A stretch of 64,000 nucleotides of DNA from assembly GCF_036346105.1 (NCBI RefSeq), contig NZ_CP107811.1, forward strand, positions 2,982,501 through 3,046,500, in the 5' to 3' direction. The stretch comes from Streptomyces sp. NBC_00539. GTDB lineage: Bacteria; Actinomycetota; Actinomycetes; Streptomycetales; Streptomycetaceae. A program made the position numbers and the translations under genes. The notes beneath the pieces are model-generated. The model made no database searches. It saw only the letters and a list, made by a program, of their open reading frames with translations, and was not told where the DNA came from. The stretch's first letter is position 1, and every line of letters begins with the position of its first letter. Positions 43,220 to 51,923 of this stretch are shown one piece after another.

Positions 43220-43891
43220 GTGGAAGACAGGGTGCGGGTGGTCATCGCCGAGGATTCAGTGCTGCTGCGTGAGGGCCTGACCCGGCTGCTGACCGACCGG
43301 GGGCATGACGTCGTGGCGGGCGTCGGGGACGCGGAGGCCCTGGTCAAGACGGTGGCGGAGCTGGACGCGGAGGGTGCCCTGCCGGATGTGGTGGTGGCCG
43401 ACGTGCGGATGCCGCCGACGCACACCGACGAGGGGATCCGCGCGGCGGTGCGGCTGCGCCGCGATCACCCGGGGATGGGCGTCCTCGTGCTGTCGCAGTA
43501 CGTGGAGGAGCAGTACGCCACCGAACTGCTGGCCGGTTCCACCACGGGGGTGGGGTACCTGTTGAAGGACCGGGTGGCCGAGGTACGGGAATTCCTGGAC
43601 GCCGTCGTGCGCGTCGCCCGGGGCGGCACCGCCCTGGATCCCGAGGTGGTCGCCCAGCTGCTCGGACGCAGCCGCAAGCAGGACGTGCTCGCGGGCCTGA
43701 CGCCGCGCGAGCGCGAGGTGCTGGGGCTGATGGCCGAGGGGCGCACCAATTCGGCGGTGGCCAAGCAGCTCGTGGTGAGCGACGGGGCGGTGGAGAAGCA
43801 CGTCGGGAACATCTTCATGAAGCTCGGCCTGTCCCCCAGTGACGGGGATCACCGGCGCGTACTGGCCGTTCTCACCTATCTGAGGTCCTGA
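43220..43891 (+). CDS. NarL/LuxR family response regulator
   Basis: A 223-residue two-component regulator. The receiver domain has Glu11/Asp12, the phospho-acceptor Asp61 (VVADVRMPP) and Lys in YLLKDR. The LuxR helix-turn-helix spans about residues 155-215 ([25 protein letters not shown]…[14 protein letters not shown]). It is the only regulator next to two kinases, so both may signal to it. GTG start; a Shine-Dalgarno sequence is not obvious. Confidence 0.92.
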   Translation: MEDRVRVVIAEDSVLLREGLTRLLTDRGHDVVAGVGDAEALVKTVAELDAEGALPDVVVADVRMPPTHTDEGIRAAVRLRRDHPGMGVLVLSQYVEEQYATELLAGSTTGVGYLLKDRVAEVREFLDAVVRVARGGTALDPEVVAQLLGRSRKQDVLAGLTPREREVLGLMAEGRTNSAVAKQLVVSDGAVEKHVGNIFMKLGLSPSDGDHRRVLAVLTYLRS

Positions 43892-43912
43892 TCGACTGAC
43901 ACTCTTTCAGAC

Positions 43913-43953
43913 GAGACGGCCGGCGCGTCCCCACCGACGCACCAGCCCGTCTC
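43913..43953 (+). terminator. terminator of the two-component operon
   Basis: Outer stem GAGACGG / CCGTCTC with inner GCGTC / GACGC pairing, 21 bp after the response regulator stop. Confidence 0.6.
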
Positions 43954-43999
43954 GAGGGCCGCACCGTCGGCGGTGCGGCATATTCGCGTATGGCACGGC

Positions 44000-44014
44000 G
44001 TCTGTCGGACAGAC
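44000..44014. promoter_or_regulatory. candidate operator upstream of korAB
   Basis: GTCTGTC-G-GACAGAC, a perfect 7-bp inverted repeat, followed by another GTCTG arm at 44016-44020. It lies 110 bp upstream of the korA start, a normal promoter-proximal position. Confidence 0.45.
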
Positions 44015-44123
44015 CGTCTGCGAAACGACGGTCCAGAATACGGGCGACCCAGGGAGCGAGCGGCCTGACGGACGTAGAGTTGACCTTGGGAGCGAACGCC
44101 CGCCTCGAAGGAGGTCCAGTTCA

Positions 44124-46073
44124 GTGACCAGCCAGGTCAGCAGCCCAGCCGAGCAGGCCGACGGGGCCGGAGAGTCCGTCGTCGGCGAGCAGCGCACGCC
44201 ACCGCGACCAACCGGGGGCGGCAAGGAGATCCGCCGTCTCGACCGCGTGATCATCCGCTTCGCGGGTGACTCGGGTGACGGCATGCAGCTCACCGGAGAC
44301 CGCTTCACTTCGGAGACGGCGTCGTTCGGGAACGACCTTTCCACGCTGCCGAACTTCCCGGCCGAGATCAGGGCGCCTGCCGGCACTCTTCCGGGTGTCT
44401 CGTCGTTCCAGCTGCATTTCGCGGACCACGACATCCTGACCCCCGGGGACGCGCCGAACGTGCTGGTGGCGATGAATCCGGCGGCGTTGAAGGCGAACAT
44501 CGCCGATGTGCCGCGCGGCGCGGAGATCATCATCAATACGGATGAATTCACCAAGCGCCCGATGGCGAAGGTGGGCTACGAGACCTCCCCCCTGGAGGAC
44601 GGCTCCCTTGCGGCGTACAACATCCACCCGGTGCCGCTCACGACGCTGACGGTGGAGGCGCTCAAGGACTTCGGGCTCTCACGGAAGGAGGCCGAGCGCA
44701 GCAAGAACATGTTCGCGCTGGGCCTGCTGTCGTGGATGTACCACCGGCCGACGGAGGGCACCGAGGCGTTCCTGCGGAGCAAGTTCGCGAAGAAGCCGGA
44801 CATTGCCGAGGCGAACGTGACGGCGTTCCGGGCGGGCTGGAACTTCGGGGAGACGACCGAGGACTTCGCGGTCTCCTACGAGGTCGCCCCCGCCACCCGC
44901 GCCTTCCCGACCGGCACCTACCGCAACATCTCGGGGAACCTGGCCCTCGCCTACGGGCTCATCGCCGCAGGTCAGCAGGCTGATCTGCCGCTCTATCTGG
45001 GCTCGTACCCGATCACGCCCGCCTCGGACATCCTGCACGAGCTGAGCAAGCACAAGAACTTCGGCGTGCGGACCTTCCAGGCCGAGGACGAGATCGCCGG
45101 CATCGGCGCGGCCCTCGGCGCGGCCTTCGGCGGCGCCCTGGCGGTGACCACCACCTCCGGCCCCGGTGTCGCCCTCAAGTCCGAGACCATCGGCCTCGCG
45201 GTCTCGCTGGAGCTGCCGCTGCTGATCGTGGACATCCAGCGCGGCGGGCCCTCCACGGGCCTGCCCACCAAGACGGAGCAGGCCGATCTGCTCCAGGCGA
45301 TGTACGGGCGCAACGGCGAGGCCCCGGTGCCGATCGTCGCGCCCCGCACCCCGGCGGACTGCTTCGACGCCGCTCTGGACGCGGCGCGGATCGCGCTGAC
45401 CTACCGCACGCCCGTCTTCCTGCTCTCCGACGGTTACCTCGCCAACGGCTCCGAGCCCTGGCGGATCCCGGAGGTCGCCGACCTGCCCGACCTGCGCACC
45501 CGGTTCGCCGCCGCCCCGAACCACACCCTGGCCGACGACACCGAGGTGTTCTGGCCCTACAAGCGGGACCCGGAAACCCTGGCCCGCCCCTGGGCCGTCC
45601 CCGGCACCCCCGGCCTCGAACACCGCATCGGCGGCATCGAGAAGCACGACGGCTCGGGCAACATCTCCTACGACCCGGCCAACCACGACTTCATGGTCCG
45701 CACCCGCCAGGCCAAGATCGACGGGATCACCGTCCCGGACGTGGAGGTCGACGACCCGGACGGGGCCCGCACGCTCGTCCTGGGCTGGGGGTCCACGTAC
45801 GGCCCCATCACCGCCGCCGTCCGCCGTCTGCGCGCCGCCGGCCTGCCCGTCGCACAGACCCACCTGCGCCACCTGAACCCGTTCCCGAGGAATCTCGGTG
45901 AGGTCTTGGGGCGTTACGACAAGGTAGTGGTGCCGGAGATGAACCTCGGGCAGCTGGCCACCTTGATCCGGGCGAAGTACCTGGTGGACGCCCAGTCGTA
46001 CAACCAGGTCAACGGAATGCCCTTCAAGGCGGAGCAGCTCGCGAAGGTTCTCGAGGAGGCCATCAATGACTGA
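44124..46073 (+). CDS. korA: 2-oxoacid:ferredoxin oxidoreductase subunit alpha
   Basis: A 649-residue fused gamma-alpha subunit of the KorAB type. It oxidises a 2-oxoacid, probably 2-oxoglutarate, to the acyl-CoA and reduces ferredoxin. The gamma domain begins near VIIRFAGDSGDGMQLTG (residues about 41-57), and the alpha (pyrimidine-binding) domain near GNLALAYGLIAAG with YPITPASDI and TTTSGPGVALKSE. The GTG start has GAAGGAGG upstream. It overlaps korB by 8 bp. Mycobacterial KorAB supports the CO2-dependent TCA variant, so a link to ferredoxin-based respiration is plausible here. Confidence 0.92.
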   Translation: MTSQVSSPAEQADGAGESVVGEQRTPPRPTGGGKEIRRLDRVIIRFAGDSGDGMQLTGDRFTSETASFGNDLSTLPNFPAEIRAPAGTLPGVSSFQLHFADHDILTPGDAPNVLVAMNPAALKANIADVPRGAEIIINTDEFTKRPMAKVGYETSPLEDGSLAAYNIHPVPLTTLTVEALKDFGLSRKEAERSKNMFALGLLSWMYHRPTEGTEAFLRSKFAKKPDIAEANVTAFRAGWNFGETTEDFAVSYEVAPATRAFPTGTYRNISGNLALAYGLIAAGQQADLPLYLGSYPITPASDILHELSKHKNFGVRTFQAEDEIAGIGAALGAAFGGALAVTTTSGPGVALKSETIGLAVSLELPLLIVDIQRGGPSTGLPTKTEQADLLQAMYGRNGEAPVPIVAPRTPADCFDAALDAARIALTYRTPVFLLSDGYLANGSEPWRIPEVADLPDLRTRFAAAPNHTLADDTEVFWPYKRDPETLARPWAVPGTPGLEHRIGGIEKHDGSGNISYDPANHDFMVRTRQAKIDGITVPDVEVDDPDGARTLVLGWGSTYGPITAAVRRLRAAGLPVAQTHLRHLNPFPRNLGEVLGRYDKVVVPEMNLGQLATLIRAKYLVDAQSYNQVNGMPFKAEQLAKVLEEAIND

Positions 46074-47139
46074 CGTGACCGACGCGCCGACACCGTCGCT
46101 GCTCTCGCTGGTGCCCAAGGCCCAGGCCAAGCAGTCGATGAAGGACTTCAAGTCGGACCAGGAGGTCCGCTGGTGTCCGGGCTGCGGTGACTACGCCGTG
46201 CTGGCCGCCGTGCAGGGCTTCATGCCCGAACTCGGCCTGGCGAAGGAGAACATCGTCTTCGTCTCGGGCATCGGCTGCTCCTCCCGCTTCCCGTACTACA
46301 TGAACACGTACGGGATGCACTCCATCCACGGCCGCGCGCCCGCCATCGCCACCGGCCTGGCCACCTCGCGCCGCGACCTGTCCGTCTGGGTCGTCACCGG
46401 CGACGGCGACGCCCTGTCCATCGGCGGCAACCACCTCATCCACGCCCTGCGCCGCAACGTCAACCTCAAGATCCTGCTGTTCAACAACCGGATCTACGGC
46501 CTCACCAAGGGCCAGTACTCGCCCACTTCGGAGCTCGGCAAGATCACCAAGTCCACGCCGATGGGCTCCCTCGACGCCCCCTTCAACCCGGTCTCGCTCG
46601 CGCTCGGCGCCGAAGCCTCCTTCGTGGCCCGCACCGTCGACTCCGACCGCAAGCACCTCACCGAGGTGCTGCGCCAGGCGGCCGACCACCGGGGCACCGC
46701 CTTGATCGAGATCTACCAGAACTGCAACATCTTCAACGACGGCGCCTTCGAGGTGCTCAAGGACCAGGAGCAGGCCCAGGAGGCCGTGATCCGCCTCGAA
46801 CACGGACGGCCGATCCGGTTCGGCGTCGACGGCCACAAGGGCGTCGTGCGCAACCAGGCCACCGGTGACCTGGAGGTCGTCGCCGTCACGCCGGAGAACG
46901 AGGCGCGGATCCTGGTCCACGACGCGCACGCGGCGAGCCCGACGACCGCCTTCGCCCTCTCCCGCCTCGCCGACCCCGACACGCTCCACCAGACGCCCAT
47001 CGGCGTCTTCCGCGACACCGACCGCCCGGTCTACGACACCCTCATGGCCGACCAGCTCGACACCGCGATCGACCAGCGCGGCAAGGGCGACCTGACCACG
47101 CTGCTGACCGGCAACGACACCTGGACGGTCGTTGGCTGA
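46066..47139 (+). CDS. korB: 2-oxoacid:ferredoxin oxidoreductase subunit beta
   Basis: A 357-residue thiamine diphosphate and iron-sulfur subunit. The TPP motif is GDGDALSIGGNHLIHALRRN followed by LLFNNRIYG. Cysteines that can bind one [4Fe-4S] cluster are in RWCPGCGDY, SGIGCSSRF and YQNCNIFND. With korA it makes a two-subunit enzyme without a fused ferredoxin, so a separate ferredoxin is needed; none is encoded in the window. It ends convergent to the HxlR gene. Confidence 0.92.
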   Translation: MTDVTDAPTPSLLSLVPKAQAKQSMKDFKSDQEVRWCPGCGDYAVLAAVQGFMPELGLAKENIVFVSGIGCSSRFPYYMNTYGMHSIHGRAPAIATGLATSRRDLSVWVVTGDGDALSIGGNHLIHALRRNVNLKILLFNNRIYGLTKGQYSPTSELGKITKSTPMGSLDAPFNPVSLALGAEASFVARTVDSDRKHLTEVLRQAADHRGTALIEIYQNCNIFNDGAFEVLKDQEQAQEAVIRLEHGRPIRFGVDGHKGVVRNQATGDLEVVAVTPENEARILVHDAHAASPTTAFALSRLADPDTLHQTPIGVFRDTDRPVYDTLMADQLDTAIDQRGKGDLTTLLTGNDTWTVVG

Positions 47140-47175
47140 CCCGCCGCCCGCCGCGCCGCGCCCGCCCGGACCCCG

Positions 47176-47568
47176 CTACGAGGTCCGGGCTTCGTCGTAG
47201 GCGAGGCGGGCCGCCTGGACGTCGGGCGTACGCCGCTCGGTCCAGCGCGCGAGCGCCCAGACCTGCTCGGCGGCCTCGCGGCCGAGCTCGGTGAGCGAGT
47301 AGTCGACGCGCGGGGGGATCACCGGATGCGCGTGGCGCAGCAGGAACCCGTCACGCTCCAGGGTCCGCAGGGTCTGGGTGAGCATCTTCTCGCTGACACC
47401 GCCCACCTCCCGGCGCAGTTCTCCGAACCGGTACGGCCGCTCCACCAGCGCGGCCAGGACGAGCACGCCCCACTGGCTGGTGACGTGTTCCAGCACCCCC
47501 CGCGAGGGGCACATCGGGGCTTTCACACTGGCGGTCTCCGCCGCTCCGGGCTCTTCCCTTACTCCCAT
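47176..47568 (-). CDS. HxlR family regulator (YtfH/QorR-like)
   Basis: A 130-residue winged-helix regulator. The HxlR domain covers residues about 20-110: CPSRGVLEHVTSQWGVLVLAAL, RFGELRREVGGVSEKMLTQTLRTLERDGFL. Cys20, just before the first helix, sits where redox-sensing members such as YodB and QorR have their reactive cysteine. It is divergent from a quinone-reductase-like gene, the same arrangement as E. coli ytfH-ytfG, which suggests repression relieved by electrophiles or oxidants. Confidence 0.9.
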   Translation of the reverse strand: MGVREEPGAAETASVKAPMCPSRGVLEHVTSQWGVLVLAALVERPYRFGELRREVGGVSEKMLTQTLRTLERDGFLLRHAHPVIPPRVDYSLTELGREAAEQVWALARWTERRTPDVQAARLAYDEARTS

Positions 47569-47571
47569 ACC

Positions 47572-47596
47572 AGTACCTTACTTCGAAGTGGGTACT
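47572..47596. promoter_or_regulatory. candidate HxlR operator
   Basis: AGTACC and GGTACT arms (47572-47577, 47591-47596) enclose the perfect decamer ACTTCGAAGT (47580-47589). It lies 3 bp from the regulator start and 65 bp from the reductase start, in the middle of the divergent promoter region. A TAGGGT that could be the reductase -10 is at 47619. Confidence 0.6.
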
Positions 47597-47661
47597 TCCG
47601 GAAAGTTAGCGCTCTCCCTAGGGTAGTGACACAAGGCAACGCCGCACCAAGGAGAGCCACC

Positions 47662-48519
47662 ATGAGCCGCATCGTCGTCACCGGAGCCACCGGAGCCCTC
47701 GGACGCCTGGTCGTCGGGGAACTGCTGACGCGGGTCCCCGCGGACCGGATCAGCGTCGTCGTCCGCAACGAGGAGAAGGCCGCCGACCTCGCCGCGCGGG
47801 GCATCGACGTACACGTCGCCGACTACGACGACCCGGCGAGCCTTACCGGCGCCTTCGCCGCGGGCGACCGGGTCCTGCTGATCTCGGGCAGCGAGGTCGG
47901 ACGCCGCGTCCCGCAGCACACCGCCGTGATCGGGGCGGCCAAGGCGGCGGGCGTCGCGCAGCTCGCCTACACCGGGATCCTCGGCGGCCCGGAGGCGGAC
48001 TTCGACCTGGCGGCCGAACACAAGGTCACCGAGCAGGCGATCCTGGACTCCGGGCTGCCCTACACCTTCCTCCGCAACGGCTGGTACCACGAGAACTACA
48101 CCGCCCAGCTCCCCGTCGTCCTGGAGCACGGCGCGGTCGTGGGCAGCGCCGGCGAGGGCCGGATCGCCTCCGCCGCCCGGGCCGACTACGCGGCCGCCGC
48201 CGCGGCGGTGCTGACCGGCGAGGGGCACCTGAACCGGGTCTACGAGCTCTCGGGCGACACCGCCTGGAGCCTCGACGAGTACGCGGCCGAGGTGGCGAAG
48301 CAGTCCGGCCGCGAGGTCACGTACGCGGCGGTCCCGGCCGATGCCCACCTGGACATCCTGACCGGCGCCGGCGTCCCGGAGGGGTTCGCCGCGATCCTCG
48401 TCGACGTGGACGCGGCGATCTCGCGCGGGCGGCTGGCCGGCGCCAGCGGCGACCTGTCCCGGCTGATCGGGCGGCCGACCACACCCGTGGCGCAGGCGAT
48501 CGCCTCGGCCCTGGCCTGA
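47662..48519 (+). CDS. NmrA/SDR family NAD(P)H:quinone oxidoreductase-like protein
   Basis: A 285-residue protein like YtfG (QOR2). The NADP-binding loop is VTGATGALGRLV at residues 5-16, and VVRNEEKA follows for cofactor choice. LAYTGILGG, EHKVTEQAILDSGLPYTFLRNGWYHENY and the C-terminal DTAWSLDEYAAEV segment match the family. It lacks the Tyr-x3-Lys of classical SDRs. AAGGAGA is 8 bp before the ATG. Expected role: reduction of quinones or sensing of redox state, under the divergent HxlR protein. Confidence 0.88.
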   Translation: MSRIVVTGATGALGRLVVGELLTRVPADRISVVVRNEEKAADLAARGIDVHVADYDDPASLTGAFAAGDRVLLISGSEVGRRVPQHTAVIGAAKAAGVAQLAYTGILGGPEADFDLAAEHKVTEQAILDSGLPYTFLRNGWYHENYTAQLPVVLEHGAVVGSAGEGRIASAARADYAAAAAAVLTGEGHLNRVYELSGDTAWSLDEYAAEVAKQSGREVTYAAVPADAHLDILTGAGVPEGFAAILVDVDAAISRGRLAGASGDLSRLIGRPTTPVAQAIASALA

Positions 48520-48553
48520 GCCCGCGGGGCTCCGGCCACCCGGGGTCCCCGGA

Positions 48554-48590
48554 GATGTCATGAGTATCTCCCGTTGACGGGCATGACATC
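48554..48590. promoter_or_regulatory. inverted repeat upstream of rarD
   Basis: Perfect 9-bp arms GATGTCATG / CATGACATC separated by 19 bp. It lies 67 bp upstream of the rarD start and 34 bp after the quinone reductase stop. It could be an operator with half-sites on one DNA face (28-bp centre-to-centre) or a weak terminator. Confidence 0.4.
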
Positions 48591-48656
48591 GGGGCGCTGC
48601 GGCGCTACGGTCGTGGGGTTGTGAGATTGGCCGAAAAGTCGCACTGGAGGCGCCCC

Positions 48657-49658
48657 GTGAAGGCGGAGAACGAGCAGCGCACGGGTTTGCTCTACGGATT
48701 CGGCGCGTACGGGATGTGGGGGCTGGTGCCCCTCTTCTGGCCGCTGCTCAAGCCTTCCGGGGCGATCGAGATCCTCGCCCACCGCATGGTGTGGTCCCTG
48801 GCCGTGGTCGGTGTCGCACTCCTCGCGCTGCGCCGGTGGGGCTGGATCGCCGATCTGGTGCGCCGTCCGCGCAAGCTGGGCCTCACCGCGCTGGCCGCCT
48901 TCGTGATCAGCGTGAACTGGGGTCTGTACATCTGGGCGGTCAACAACGGCCAGGTGGTCGAGGCGAGCCTCGGCTACTTCATCAACCCGCTCGTCACCAT
49001 CGCCATCGGCGTCCTGGTCCTGGGCGAGCGGCTGCGCCGGGCGCAGTGGGCGGCGGTCGCCATCGGCTGCGCCGCCGTGGTGGTGCTCGCCGTCGGGTAC
49101 GGACGTCCGCCGTGGATCTCGCTGGTGCTGGCCTTCTCCTTCGCCACGTACGGGCTGATCAAGAAAAAGCTCAACATGGGCGGCCTGGAGTCGCTGACCG
49201 CCGAGACCGCGCTGCTGTTCCCGCCCGCCCTGGCGTACCTGGTGTGGCTCGGGGTGCGCGGCGAGTCGACGCTCACCTCCGAGGGTCTGGGGCACGGCGC
49301 GCTGCTCGCCGCCACGGGCCTGGTGACGGCGCTCCCGCTGATCTGCTTCGGGGCCGCCGCGATCCGCGTGCCGCTGTCCACCCTGGGGCTGCTCCAGTAC
49401 CTGGCGCCGGTGTTCCAGTTCGGGCTCGGGGTCGTCTACTTCCAGGAGGCGATGCCGCCCGAGCGCTGGGCCGGCTTCTCCCTGGTCTGGGTCGCGCTGG
49501 TGATCCTGACGTGGGAGGCGCTGCGCACCTCGCGCCGCAACCGGGCCCGCCTCGAAGCGCCCGCCCCGGCCACCGCCGCCGCCCCGGTCGGCACCACCGT
49601 CCCGGGCGTCACCGCCGTACCTCCCGCGGCCGCGGCACCGGCCCGCGAGCCCGCGTAA
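48657..49658 (+). CDS. rarD: RarD family EamA transporter
   Basis: A 333-residue membrane protein with ten predicted helices in two EamA repeats. The family start GLLYGFGAYGMWGLVPLFWPLL, ISVNWGLYIWAVNNGQVVEASLGYFINPL and QYLAPVFQFGLGVVYFQEAM match RarD. Start is the GTG at 48657, chosen because GGAGG lies 7 bp upstream. A GTG 12 codons earlier has no site. The substrate is unknown; the E. coli gene is linked to chloramphenicol sensitivity. The last 45 residues are Ala/Pro-rich. Confidence 0.92.
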   Translation: MKAENEQRTGLLYGFGAYGMWGLVPLFWPLLKPSGAIEILAHRMVWSLAVVGVALLALRRWGWIADLVRRPRKLGLTALAAFVISVNWGLYIWAVNNGQVVEASLGYFINPLVTIAIGVLVLGERLRRAQWAAVAIGCAAVVVLAVGYGRPPWISLVLAFSFATYGLIKKKLNMGGLESLTAETALLFPPALAYLVWLGVRGESTLTSEGLGHGALLAATGLVTALPLICFGAAAIRVPLSTLGLLQYLAPVFQFGLGVVYFQEAMPPERWAGFSLVWVALVILTWEALRTSRRNRARLEAPAPATAAAPVGTTVPGVTAVPPAAAAPAREPA

Positions 49659-49677
49659 CAGCCGCCCGCAGCACCTC

Positions 49678-49714
49678 ACGATCCCCGGTACGGACCACCC
49701 GTACCGGGGATCGT
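49678..49714 (+). terminator. strong terminator of rarD
   Basis: A perfect 16-bp stem ACGATCCCCGGTACGG / CCGTACCGGGGATCGT with a 5-nt loop, followed by CCGTTTT. Confidence 0.92.
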
Positions 49715-49752
49715 CCGTTTTCCGAACGCCCCTGACCGGATTGCGCTCTTGA

Positions 49753-51189
<1,437 letters not shown>

Positions 51190-51211
51190 CCGCCCCCGCC
51201 GCCCGGCTTCG

Positions 51212-51628
51212 CTACGCGTCCTCTCCGTGGCCGCGCAGCGAGGCCGGCAGCGGTTCCCTTATGAGGGCGCGCAGTTCCTCGGCCACCGTCCCGACATCCG
51301 CGCGGCCGGTCTTCGCCGCCTCGACCAGATCGCCGAGATCCTCCGGCGAGGGCAGCTGCTTCGCTCCCGCCACGCGCAGGTAGGAGCGGGTGGCGGCGGC
51401 CGCGTAGAACTCGTTCATCGGGGATTCGAGCGCCGGGCAGACCGCGAGGGTGTGCAGGAACGCGGCGGCCCGCCACGCGGTGTCCGGGGCGGGCTGTTCG
51501 GGCACGAGGACGAGGTCGTTCTGGTGCCGGGCGACGGCGGCGGCCACCCCGGAGGGGTCCCATACGGCGGGATCCGACGGCAGGTGATGGGCCAGGGCGG
51601 TCCAGGCCCATTCCATGGTGATCTTCAA
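51212..51628 (-). CDS. Doc/Fic-like protein with destroyed Fic motif
   Basis: A 138-residue protein that aligns by eye with Doc toxins: DPSGVAAAVARHQ, then AWRAAAFLHTLAV, and later FYAAAATRSYLRVAG match the helices around the Fic loop. The loop itself should read HPFxDGNKR but reads CPALESPMNE (residues 64-73), so the catalytic His, Asn and Arg are gone. It starts at a TTG that overlaps the upstream gene stop (TTGA), or at an ATG four codons later. It could be an inactive toxin or a repurposed partner. Confidence 0.7.
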   Translation of the reverse strand: MKITMEWAWTALAHHLPSDPAVWDPSGVAAAVARHQNDLVLVPEQPAPDTAWRAAAFLHTLAVCPALESPMNEFYAAAATRSYLRVAGAKQLPSPEDLGDLVEAAKTGRADVGTVAEELRALIREPLPASLRGHGEDA

Positions 51629-51828
51629 TTGCCGAACCGCTCCTGGAAGTAGCCCCAGTGGTCGGCGAACTCGTCTATGCCGGACAGGAACGACTTGCGG
51701 TCCTCGTCCAGTTCGCGTTCGGTGACCTCGGTGATCAGCGCGGTGACCGTCGTACCCAGTGCCGCCGCGCGCGCCTTGAGGCGTTCGTGGAACTCTTCGT
51801 CCAGGCGGATGGTGACGTGTCTCGACAT
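51625..51828 (-). CDS. ribbon-helix-helix antitoxin-like protein
   Basis: A 67-residue protein starting MSRHVTIRLDEEFHERLKARAAALGTTVTALITEV. This is a CopG/Arc-type ribbon-helix-helix DNA-binding domain, followed by a C-terminal acidic segment (RKSFLSGIDEFADHWGYFQERF) of the kind that neutralises a toxin. It overlaps the Doc-like gene by 4 bp, the typical antitoxin-first arrangement. Confidence 0.8.
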   Translation of the reverse strand: MSRHVTIRLDEEFHERLKARAAALGTTVTALITEVTERELDEDRKSFLSGIDEFADHWGYFQERFGN

Positions 51829-51875
51829 GCCCTCACCGTACAGCGGCCGCGCTGTACGCGGGAGCGGAACGGCGT

Positions 51876-51910
51876 GGGGGTGGCCCGGGACACAGTCCCG
51901 GGCCACCCCC
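51876..51910 (-). terminator. terminator of the LolA-like gene
   Basis: A perfect 15-bp stem GGGGGTGGCCCGGGA / TCCCGGGCCACCCCC with a 5-nt loop, 13 bp past the stop. Confidence 0.9.
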
Positions 51911-51923
51911 GTTTCCCGCGCGG

